Shown piece after piece: positions 1 to 10,584 of a stretch of DNA of 64,000 bases. Source of the DNA: Lineus longissimus (lineage: Eukaryota > Nemertea > Pilidiophora > Heteronemertea > Lineidae). A program made the translations under genes and the position numbers. The notes beneath the pieces are model-generated. The model ran no database searches. It was given only the letters and a program-made list of their open reading frames with translations, and was not told the origin of the DNA. The stretch covers positions 7,936,001 through 8,000,000 of the forward strand of contig NC_088314.1 in assembly GCF_910592395.1 (NCBI RefSeq). Direction: 5' to 3'. Every line of letters starts with the position of its first letter. Position 1 is the stretch's first letter.

Positions 1-159
1 ATGATGCCAATGGCTGGGGACAGCAGACAATAAATAAACTGCAAACTTCCGTTTTTATACTGCAAATATTCTCCATGTCCACATGTCAGCATGAGTTCAG
101 AAGATCACAAAGTTGCATTTTTTTATTCCATTTAAAATGTTAACTCCTCAGCACAGCAC

Positions 160-700
160 AGCTCTCTCACTTAATGTTCACCAAGTTAGTGCAATAACAA
201 ACCACATCCTGAGAACAAATCACCTTTAGCCAAGATTAAGACTCAACATCTGCATCCTGAACACAAATGTTCACCAAGATAAAAGGACAACTAACCACAT
301 TCTGAACACAATTGTACACCAAAATTAAGAATACTAATCAACGATATTAAGAACACAAATGGCACAAAGAATAAGAACATTTAATCAACTAAAACAAGAA
401 CAAAACTGCGGGCAACTAATCAATAAAATCATGAACACATGTTCTCCAGGATTAAAGGACAACAAACCAGCCACATCCTGAACACAAATGTTCACAAAGA
501 TTAAAGGACAACAAGCCACCAACATTCTGAACACAAATGTGCACAAAAAAAAGAGCAACAAAGTTTTAAACACAAATGTTCAGTCTGAGCCTGCACTAAA
601 TGAATGTTCACAAAGATTAAATTGCAATTAATCACCTAAATTATTAACATGGCCATGGGACTATTCAATGACATTCTGAACACCCATCTTCAGCAAAGTT
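160..700. repeat. Degenerate tandem repeat, roughly 60-bp unit
   Basis: The phrase 'ctgaacacaaatgttcac' followed by 'aagattaaaggacaac' recurs with many substitutions about every 55-65 bp. It lies in AT-rich DNA and every frame is broken, so I read it as an old satellite-like array rather than coding sequence. No gene is visible here. Confidence 0.5.
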
Positions 701-1930
701 AAGAGCCACCAACAAGCTACACACCGATTTAACTGAACAAAATTTTTTTTTTAATAATAACAAATTTACTAAACTCGGCAGACTACAAATACAAATGTAT
801 AACCAATAATTTGTCGAGAACGTGTAACCATATTTCAATTCGATCCTAAACTTACCAATATTCCATAACGCAGCAGGCAATGACATGTCTACCTAACAAA
901 TTCCAATACGGCTATGAACACATCTGTCATAACACACCTCTACTTATAGCCTCGACCCAGACAATGCCAGGCACCTTCTTCACCGATTGGCTAACACACA
1001 TCAGGTCATCCGGCCAACCAATCACAACAGGCAGGCACACAGTCATGCACAACACTCATGACTCACTCATGCTCAGACAAAGCACACCCAGATAGATCCG
1101 GTTAGATCTGTCAGGGTTGCCATAGAGACACTGGCAATGTGCCATTAGTCGGGCAATACATCTGCTGCCTAGACTAAACCAATCTTATGCCTCAGCTTTA
1201 CAGGATATGGAAAAACAGGTATGAGGATATTACAATACACTAAATATAAGCTGTGGATGGTACATGTGATGTAGCTGGCCTTAATTCTGAATTCATTGAT
1301 GGGGAAAATGTTGTACCAATGCAAGACACACACTGGTATTTCATGAGTCCAACCATGGAGGTACAGGTATTATTAAGAATGCCTCCATGGTCTAACCTAC
1401 ATGTGTTAACTGCATACACTAAGCAAACAATAAAGCCTTGATAAGCCCCAATGGACGTCTATTGTGTAAAGCAAGTGCACCTTGCTTGACCTTTGTGAAG
1501 TATGCCAATCCCATGTGCTGTAAATTACCAAACCATTAGTCACCACTCAAAGTTCCATTTACATGTAAGTGTTGAATAGCCAACCCATATAGATAGGTGT
1601 ACATATGAATAACACACTGGTACTGGGTATTGATCCATTTTACCATAGTGAAGTCATAGCCATATGGGATTGCCATAGGACTGGAAGTGTTATAGAGCGG
1701 TATCAGTGTTGAATAAATAAATAAAATGAATAATCTATATGTGTGTGGCTATACTGAATCTATAGTCAAAATCCAAGGTTGGAGTGTTTTGTTCAGTATA
1801 TATGCCAGCTGTCATCATAAATAACGCATCATGACTATAGGTCCACTAATGAATGTACAAACTCCATAAAAATATACTGACTGTAGGATTACTTATAAAA
1901 TGAACTCATATTGTAGTGGACTTCATTTTT
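701..1930. other. Intergenic, no gene recognised
   Basis: Only short open frames under 75 codons occur, with no splice-bounded exon chain and no recognisable domain. I see nothing to annotate here. Confidence 0.5.
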
Positions 1931-2370
1931 AAATGAAAAGGCCAGGGGCCATTGTGCTCACCATATAGTTATTTGGTGGTTAGGAATTCATCCTGGTTAA
2001 GAAACATGCTACATGTATAGTATATAAATCAAATCAAAGTTGGTATGACATGTGATGTATCCTTGCCAGTAGAACCTACCATAAAAATTTTATCGAAAAC
2101 GAGTCACTTATAAGAGAGATATAACACTTTTTAGATTTCCACTTTTGAGACCAATCAGGTTTAAAATATGGCCACCCGGCGGCCATCTTGAAAATTTAAC
2201 TTGCAGCTTATCTTCCCCTAGTGGCCAAGTACAGAATCAGATCGAGCCGAAATTCGACCCGGGGGTCCTTTGTACAAAGTCTTAAGTTCCTAGCTCTGGC
2301 AGTTAAACATGCCACAGTTTTTGAAAAAGGATACCGACAACGACGGACGACTGACACACCGGTATTGTAC
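1931..2370 (-). mobile_element. Non-autonomous element, GTC-rich-head family, reverse copy
   Basis: Read on the minus strand it starts with a short GTC/CGTCCGTCG-rich head near 2340-2370, passes through a 'ggccactagggg'-type motif, and ends with 'ggtgagcacaatggcc' next to a 'catt' flank near 1931-1965. The larger plus-strand element at 29811-30935 has the same order: GTC-rich head, 'accaggggcc'-type motif, and the same tail. No protein is encoded. Confidence 0.45.
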
Positions 2371-2394
2371 AGACTACCCTACGGTAAGCCAAAA

Positions 2395-2640
2395 ATGTAC
2401 TGACTGTAGTGTAGGCCTACTTATAAAATGAACTTATGCATATAGTGCAGTACACATACTGACAAAATACACAGTGACTATAATAGGCCTACTACTCATA
2501 AAATGAATTTAGAATGTAGTGCACTACTTAAAATATACTGACTGTAGGCCTACTGATAAAATGAACTCATAATGTAGTGCACTACATTACATTTACACAT
2601 ATTGACTATGGGCCTACTCATATAATGAATTTAGAATGGA
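2395..2640. repeat. Short tandem array, about 65-80-bp unit
   Basis: Units share 'tactgactgtag', 'ggcctact', 'ataaaatgaa' and 'tagtgcac'. A related single unit lies at about 1876-1920. About four diverged copies are seen and none is coding. Confidence 0.55.
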
Positions 2641-3209
2641 AATTTAATTTGAATGATTTAAAATGGAATGGCTTTCAGAATATGCAACACATAATATAAG
2701 CCGGTGTGAATTTGTGTTTCTTACCTGTACGAAATAAAATACAATATTTTTAAAAGATATGTTAAATACAATACATGATATATTATTTGCATCACATGAT
2801 GTAGACCACGCCAGTAGTTCTTATACATATTATTCTAATATGCACATAATACACTTACAATTACATGTACATTTCATTACAAACTGACATCATCATTAGG
2901 CACACAACACATGAGGTAGGCCAGTGGTTCTTTCACATGCATTAACTGGGATCAAATGGCCACAAAACGTGCCCCCCCCCCCGATTTTGCCCTTTGAATA
3001 GTACTTAGTAGGTCGAATCAAAAACCTTCCCTCAGCTAGTGACCAAACCAAGAATCAAATCGGATTGAAAGTTGTTGCGAGCTTTTACAACTTACAATCC
3101 AAGACTACATACCGAACCAGTATGTACTCCCAGCGGAACAGAACAGTCCTGCTAACAATAACACAAGCTGTTGGACACCTTCTGACCTTCCTCGGGATGT
3201 GAACTTTTA
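2641..3209. other. Intergenic, no gene recognised
   Basis: AT-rich sequence with a run of 12 C at about 2971-2982. Only short frames occur, and I see no gene. Confidence 0.45.
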
Positions 3210-3690
3210 AGGGTTATAGGTACCGCCATCTCGGCTAAAACTTGAAATCCTACAGCAATTAGAACTTTTTCAAAACGTAGTGGATGCTCATTTCAAGGGC
3301 GGAAATCCATTCTTCGTTTTCCAGAGAGCAGCCTCCCGGGTTTTAAAAATGAGCGTTCAATACTTGACTTGCCAAACTCAGCTCGACGCCGAACTGCAGC
3401 GCCACTCGCGGACAAAGATAAAACAACTCGACATTTTTTTCACCGGTTTTCTCGCTGCGCATGCGTACCAGCGTCATCTTTTGTTGATTTCCGCTGGTAC
3501 GCATGCGCAGCGAGAAAACCGGTGAAAAAAATGTCGAGTTGTTCTATCTTTGTCCGCGAGTGGCGCTGCAGTTCGGCGTCGAGCTGAGTTTGGCAAGTCA
3601 AGTATTCATTATGCATTTGGAAAGAGTTTTTAAAATTGCTTTAGGATTTTGAGGTCTAGCCAAATGGCGGTACCTATGGTCAACCCTTAA
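3210..3690. mobile_element. Long hairpin / fold-back element
   Basis: Bases 3361-3473 and 3492-3604 are reverse complements over 113 bp with a single mismatch by eye, separated by an 18-base loop. Outside these arms a second, more diverged inverted pair is visible: 'aggtaccgccat' near 3218 and 'atggcggtacct' near 3664, with 'gaaatcctacagcaatt' matching 'aattgctttaggatttt' in inverted orientation. The left side carries about 55 extra bases between outer and inner arms. The two short plus-strand frames here read through the stem and are not genes. Its identity as a MITE or fold-back transposon is inferred from structure; a transcribed copy would form a long double-stranded RNA. Confidence 0.75.
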
Positions 3691-3990
3691 AGTGGGCAAT
3701 CCAACGCAATCACCCAAATTCTGCTTTTGAAAATATTTGAATTATGTACAAACAAAAAACTGACAAGAGAAGTAAAAAATGATCAAAAACAATACTACTT
3801 AGATTTATTTAGCTTATTAACTTATGGATGCTTGACAGGACCATGCATGCATATCCAGCTTCATGTACGGACCAGACCGTAAGGCCTCAACAGATTTACA
3901 CAATTCACCCTTACACATTTTGTCATCGATCGCGCAGTGCACCGAGCATACAATAACAATGCATCATGCCATCAAAGCACATAACACGTA

Positions 3991-4188
3991 ATGGCGGCGG
4001 CGCCGTACAAATCGAAGCGGCCGACACGTGCGCGAAAAAAGTTGAGATTACGAGAAATTGGAACATCAGAAATCATTCTAACCTGGAGACACTGTTCTTC
4101 AACCACGAAGCTTTGTCAGTCCCAAGTCGGTACTTCGAGCGATGAAAGGGAGCTGAGAAATCGACAGATATTTAGGCCATTTGTCGCG
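3991..4188 (+). other. CpG-rich segment, possible unrecognised first exon
   Basis: An ATG in 'gtaatggcggcggcg' opens a frame with a basic N-terminus (KSKRPTRARKKLRLR) that reaches a good splice donor, 'cgcgc|gtaagt', at about 4189. The segment and the 140 bp after it have more CpG than their surroundings. This fits a promoter with a short first coding exon, but I could not find a following exon with a recognisable domain before POLR1G. It may equally be non-coding. Low confidence. Confidence 0.2.
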
Positions 4189-4329
4189 CGTAAGTAAACA
4201 ACAGAAATCAACATGGCCGCGATAAACGGGCAACATACGGGACAGTGCGCACGGCGAGCGGAGTTGCGGGGTTCGGGCGAGATAAGCGGGCTTGGGTCGC
4301 TGCCAACTCTGCTGGAGGAGTGAGGCAAG

Positions 4330-6556
4330 GTGAATTACTGAGGCCATCATCTGTGCTGTGTTAGCATCCTGACATACAAGGCTCCTAGATCGCAACTCCT
4401 TTCTTGGCCAAGTAAAAAAATAAAAATTGGGGGCAGTTTTGATGAGAACGACGGTTATGATAGACGTTAGAGTCAAAATCTTTCAATTCAAGGGATCTGG
4501 ATGGTTAATTTGCAATGTCACTTGTGCGATATGGCTGAAAAATCTGACTGTCGTTCAATCCGTGCTCCGGGAAAAATGTGTGATTGTAGCCTATCTGTAG
4601 CGACCACCCTAAGGACTGCCCTGGCCCGTGGTGTCCTCCAGCTAAAACTTTGGTCTTAAGTAAAACCAGTCGGTGCCATGGCAACTAAGAAGTAAAAAAT
4701 TGTTATAAAATAGTTATTTTTACTATCAAATTAAGAGTGTAGGGCCGTTTGCACCAGACCAAAAACCCACCCGACCAGACCAGCCCAGACCATGATAACA
4801 TCGCTCACGGCGTCATCAATGTGACAAGGTTGTCACAGAAATAATATATGTGTGAGTAACGGGTTGGTTTCGTAGGCCCGAAGTAGTCCGAATATATTGA
4901 CCAGGCCAGATATTCAAAGAGAAAAGTAGATTAATGTCGTGCTAAAGGCGAAGTAAAAATGTGTTGCCAAAAAAGAAATCACCCACTATACACGGGGATT
5001 GTTGTGTAATGTGAAAAGGACTCAAACATTTTATATCTTATACCAACTACCACATCCTGATATCAGGTTTTTGATACTTCTAACCCAAATATCGAGGCGA
5101 AGTATGCAATTACCATGACAACTACATGTATATTACTAGACAATCCCGACGACGATGAGTGGAGATGAAGTTGCGCCGTGACAGAAGGGTGGCGTGAACG
5201 CGGTGCGCGGATAGTTTTTCGCGCCACTGAGGAGTTTTGCGTGGTGAAAATAACAAATAACGCATTTTCTACTCAAAGCGTTGCTCAAACAAATGATTTA
5301 TATCACTGTGACCTGCGATTAAACTTGCTGATTGAACATAATGTGTGACAAAATCATAGCCTATATCTTGCCTGCGAGTAAAACCCGCAATCACTGGGTT
5401 TGATATTGATCGTGATGACCACCGCACCGCAAAATAAAACAGGAAAAGAACAAAAATTTAACGTGTCCGACCCGCAATCAGAATTTTGACACAGGTGTAA
5501 AGAACGAAGCGCCCCAACGAGCTGTGACCTGGATCATCGCATGTGACATAATCGCTCGTTTGCCGCGGCATCGCAGTTGCTTTCGACAAGAATTGGTGGA
5601 ACTCTGTGCAACTCTACCGCAGTACCGGTGCATTCATTCTTGATTTTAACAAATCCACAGGACAATAACAACAAGAAATGTAAGCTTAACTTTTTTTTAA
5701 TCGAAAACGTCCACCGCCAAACACATAACAAATACATCAAACTCTGGACTCTAATATAGTCGGGGCCAACATGAAAAAACGTGAATGTTCCTTTGTCACG
5801 CTTTATCCTGATTGCTTATATCACATAAAAACATTACTGTGTAAATTCTCAGAAAAACGTGATTGCCGAATCACATAAAAGCAGGATTAAGAGTCCAATT
5901 ACGGTTTAGCTTGAATGACTTGACATTAACTTTTTAATGTCCGGAGTTGTGTGTTTTTTGTTAGTTTGAGGGGACTATTTTACTGATTGATCGAAGAAGA
6001 GAATTGATTCGGGATATCGTCATCCGGGACCTCACGGTGTAATGAATCTATGTTGGCAGAGAGAGACAGAGTGTTTCCTTCGATCTGTTTGGAGAATGCG
6101 TGGTACTTCTTTACACGGCCACGAAAGTTTTCCATGTGGTGGTTTTCCTGTGCGAATATTTTTTGTTATAAAACGTCTTTAAACAAGGCTTCGGCATGTT
6201 GGTAATTTGTTTGAAATGACGGAAATCATCATTTAGAATTTGCATTTGCCTGATTCCGTGAGAAAAACGACCAAAACTGGCCAAGTCAGTGGATCATCAT
6301 CATCAAAACTAACCAGTGAAACTATAGTACAGTACCAGTCAGAATTGCAAAGTGAACTCTCACAGACTCCGAGTCTTTGGGCCTACTAACTTGTTGTGTT
6401 ATTATATGTTTTAGAGTTTACACCTGCATGATGATGATTGAGATAGTTTGGCCTCTCGTAGTCATACTGCTAAAACACTCCGTGGGCCATATACTAGGGG
6501 GCGGCATGTCAATTGTCATGATGTTGATAACATTTTCCATTTCTTTTTAAGTTTAG
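4330..6556. other. Intergenic / 5' region upstream of POLR1G
   Basis: No recognisable coding exon. The POLR1G start codon follows 'tttttaagtttag' directly, which resembles a splice acceptor, so a non-coding first exon probably lies somewhere between about 5900 and 6500. I cannot place it exactly. Confidence 0.4.
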
Positions 6557-9500
6557 ATGTCAGGGTTTAAGTTCTTTAGTCCACTTCGTACACCGCACAT
6601 GAAGAACACCAAGGGAGAGTCACATGACAGAATAAATAAACCAGATAAGGAACTTGAACGAAAAAACATGGGACAGACTGAAAACAAAAAACACGATTCT
6701 TCTCCAAAGTCTAAATCAAAGGAAAAACTCGACTTGGATAGAAAATCAACAAAGAGAGTTAAAGGTGGAACTACTGAAAATTTACCAAGAAAGACATCAG
6801 AATCTGATGATGGGAGTGGATCGGATACTTCCCGTGTTCCCACAAGTGATGAGGAGATCGAGGGAAGTGAAACAGAGAGTCAGATTGATCGGTCACTTTC
6901 ACAATTTGCGGACAACCTAAGAGCCAGGCTACATTATCACTCGGAATCAGAAAATGACAGTGAAATCATTCCGATCATGAATTCTCCAAAATTGCGTCAA
7001 TCACCACGCAAAAAAGGCTCTGGCTCTGTTTCTAATCCCAATTCACCCTCCAAGAAAATGCGTAGCCCTTGTTCTCCGACTAAGGCAATATCTCCGAAGA
7101 AGAAATTACGTGAAGTTAAGAAATTGGAGCATGAACTCTCTGAATCTGCAGAGAGTGCTGAATCTGGTGGGGAAGAAGTCCACTATAAAGTGCCTAAACT
7201 CCGGTATGTAATTGTATTTGTATATTTTGCAGAAGTTATGACATCAAATACGGGTGGAAATGCACCATTTGGATTGGCACTGCTGTTGTTTTAAATTGTT
7301 GACAACAGAATGTTTGTTTCCAGGAGGAATGTCGTGTCAATTGGGTAGCTTGCGACAAGAATATGAGACGATAGTAATAGTAATATGTACCTAGATATAT
7401 GTGTAAGTAGTGTAAAAACCTAAAATCATCTCACAGATTCAAGTCATAGGCTAAGACATAACATTGTTTGTCCCAGCTATGTTGTACAATGAATTATTTG
7501 TTTCCAGAAACCCACCACCTGCAGATTATGTACCTGTCGATTTCAACGAGTACAAACCACTCATCTCTGCAGAAGAGACAAAGTCTGATGATGTGGAGCT
7601 AATCTTGATAACAGTTCCTTTCGGTGTAAGTTCTTGCAAAATAGAGTCAAACTGCTGCAGGAGATAATTGACACTCCTAGTGGCTAAAAGTGCTTACTTT
7701 CCGTCTCAAATTCTTTCCACAGGCTGTGGGCCAAATCCAAAAATGAGCTTAGTACAATGTATCCACTTGCCTGCAACAACTTTTGTGGGAACTTTTTATC
7801 ATGTGTTTTTGTCACCCTATTCAACGTGATAGAGCATCTTCACCCTGCCCCCAAAATGTTGTCACAGATTTTTAACAAACAGCATAGGCCTTTAATCAAG
7901 CAAAGCAACAGGCTTGGGCATGACAGTATCATAATTCCATAAAACATAATTAATGCAAATGGTGATGTTTCTTCCAGTTTGATATCAATGATCTTGACAA
8001 CAAGCCCTTGCAGATGGACGGTGCTGGCCTGATTAAAAAGGATAAGGTATGAATTAAAAAATGGATTTCCCATTCTTATATGAAACTGCTGGATATCAAG
8101 AAGGTTTCACCTAATCAGTCCGACATTTGTGTTGGTAAAAACTCATATCATACGGACCCTTTCTGTTTTCAGGATGGTGTTTCCTGGAAGTCTCATGCAA
8201 GAAAATTGACAAAAGATGATAAGGTGAGTTAGAATATAGGCATGATTACTATATTCCTGCGGTCTGAGTTTCCTAACTGCTGGGATGTGAAGGAAAAAAT
8301 TGGAAGATTTCTCTTTACTAGTACCGGTACATTATAATTTTCAGTTTATGAATGATATGGTGATCCTTAGATTGGCGCGGGTCTGGCTAACCCTTATTTA
8401 ATATCACAGTTCTACGTCTTGTTTCTTTGTGCTGAAATATATTATGATTAATTGCACTGCTAGCCTTCAATTTGTGTTCATTGCAGTTGTGCAGGGTTTA
8501 ACATGTAAAGAAAAAATGTCAAAATTGGAAGTGCATCCCATATTCTGATTACTTAATGTTTTTCCTTTACAGATTCATGAATACATGCCACTCTTGCCGT
8601 CCAAGAGGACTGGACAGTTGGTGCCAGGTACGGCTTCACCTCGGTTTATCCATATGCCATCATATCACATCCTACACCATAAACAATGTATAGCATTTCT
8701 CCTTGCCGTCTTGCATGCCTCTGCTGGGTTTGGTGAAATCATTCGATATAGTAAATACGATCTATTTTACAATGGTAGTATCAAAATGAAAGTATTTCAA
8801 TGTGGTCATTATGAACAAAGGGCTTTCTCTGAACATGCTTAAAAGAAAAATAATCCACAGCTTTCTTGAAAATGTTGAAACCGTGTGAAAAATTTACAAG
8901 ATAGATTTTTTACTCTCTCTACTATCGTTGTGTTTTCAGTGAAACCTTTTTCCCGGCAAGTGACCTTCACAGCAAGCTATGAAATCCCAGCGCTTCAAGC
9001 TCCTGCCATTCCACCGGACCCAAGTTTTGAAATCCCTGAGGGGCTGAAGTACAGAAATAAACCCTTTGGGTGCTTGGAAGGTATCAGTATTAATTACAAT
9101 TATTTCCAATATAAAAGCTCTGATAACGACAACCTTGAATCAAAACATAGGGCATATTACACCCCAGTCTGCACTGCAGACTCTGTTTTCTTAAGGCTTT
9201 TGACTTCTAAAATTGCCTCCTAGTGATGGCGTTATTTCTCAAGGACACCAAAGATGAAACGATCGGAATCCTTTGGAAAGTCGAACTCACGACCTCCTGA
9301 TTATGAGTACTTTATCCACTATGCCACCGATCGCCGGTCACTTATACAATTTCCGTGTCTTACACTCTTGCAGAGGATGACAAGCTTGAGTCGCCGAAAA
9401 AGGATACAAAGAGGAGCCCCCTTAAAAAGAAGACTCAACTTGGTGAGTTTCAGTACTATTTCCTTGCCTTAAATGAGTGGATTTAGTGAATGACTTTGAT

Positions 9501-9958
9501 TTCCTCGATATTTTGATCCAATTTTTTCATCAGCAAAGAGCAAATTGTTTTTTCTTTGTTGACATACTGGTAATTGCTGATCCTGGGGGTTGAAACCTTG
9601 AGCTACAGACAAACGTATTGAACATTTAACTAGAAAAGTGACAATTTTTGTCTTTCAGATAAAACGTTGTCTCCTGATCATGGTAAAAAGAGACGCCTGG
9701 AGTCGGCACAGCAGCACAGTAAGTGTAATATGAAATCAACAACTTTATTCTAAATGTTTATTCATTTAATTGGGTCCACTGTTCACACAGGTTGGTGCTT
9801 AGGTGGAAGGCATATTGCTATCATCATTTCGCATTCCGTTTTATCTCGGAATCATCAAGATATTTTGAAGTTTTGAATTGTAACCCAGCTACCTCTTTCT
9901 TTCTGCAGATGATATGGAGAAAAAGAAGAGAAGGTCTGAGAAGAAAAGTAAGAAATGA
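6557..9958 (+). CDS. POLR1G: DNA-directed RNA polymerase I subunit RPA34 (POLR1G/CD3EAP-like)
   Basis: Nine coding exons join in phase: 6557-7203, 7508-7625, 7978-8046, 8173-8223, 8573-8627, 8940-9080, 9374-9442, 9659-9718, 9909-9958, giving 419 aa. RPA34 pairs with RPA49 in a TFIIF-like dimer on nucleolar Pol I. The family core starts near residue 217: NPPPADYVPVDF, then VELILITVPFG (about 245-255), and IPEGLKYRNKPFG at its end; this matches the order in human POLR1G (ELWLIQAPADF ... IPPGLRPRFCAFGG). The C-terminus is a short Lys/Arg-rich tail (EKKKRRSEKKSKK). Odd: the first 215 residues are a Ser/Glu/Lys-rich low-complexity region with SPRKK and SPKKK motifs, whereas human POLR1G has a short N-terminus and a long Lys-rich C-tail. 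The start is the first ATG after an acceptor-like 'tttag'. Family call is firm; N-terminal extent is less so. Confidence 0.85.
9260..9335 (-). repeat. tRNA-Met-like sequence, probable SINE head
   Basis: On the minus strand the D-arm-like 'catagtggataaagt', an anticodon loop 'ctcataatc' with CAT, and the T-arm-like 'gtcgtgagttcgac' follow each other at tRNA spacing. The anticodon and T arms resemble elongator tRNA-Met (CAT). The acceptor stem does not pair well, and it sits in an intron of POLR1G, so I take it as a tRNA-derived SINE or pseudogene rather than a working tRNA. Confidence 0.5.
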
Positions 9959-10352
9959 AGGATTTTCTGTTCATTGATGTATTCAAGTAAACGTGAAATT
10001 GCATTTGATAAGTCAACACAGGCCACGGAAGTTCGTTTTTGTCACCATCCTCAGGTTGACATGACTTTGACGCATACCGTAGTGAAAATCAGCACAGCAT
10101 ACCCAATTGTGAGAACAATTTTTGCTGCTATAAGAAAATCAAGACTGTAAGTCAGTTGTCATCCAGATCACAAGAACGGTAATTAATTGAGGGAGGAGTC
10201 TTTGGATATATTCTTTTTAGTTTTCAAATCAAATACAGTGGTTCTTACTTACGACGCTGTTACCTTCAAATGTTCAACCTTCATGTACTTTTACAGTGTA
10301 ATAAATGTTCATGCATTGTACAAATGCATGTACGTATAGTGTATTCCCATTG

Positions 10353-10358
10353 AATAAA
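10353..10358 (+). terminator. Candidate polyadenylation signal, POLR1G
   Basis: An AATAAA hexamer in 'ttgaataaacttg' lies 395 bp after the POLR1G stop codon. It is the first clear signal in a plausible 3'UTR. Confidence 0.5.
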
Positions 10359-10584
10359 CTTGTTATTCTATAAAGTAGTTTTCTTCCTATTCACACTATT
10401 ATAAAACAGAATACATTATGCAAAGCCTCGCATAATTATTTAAGAGGTCAAACTGGGTGACGATATTTGGAGTACGATCTTTTTAGGATTTATTATGAGT
10501 ATCACAACGCATGTTCAGGAAGATGCACATGTGTTCATGTACAATGCTGAAAAGCAAGTGAAGGTGATCAGGATGCCTCCATGC

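Noticed and set aside
4099-4476. 125-codon minus-strand frame in the CpG-rich stretch
   Set aside because: No recognisable domain or splice support; open frames are expected in GC-richer DNA.
6553-6843. 96-codon frame antisense to POLR1G exon 1
   Set aside because: Shadow of the Ser/Lys/Glu-rich coding strand; no separate signals.
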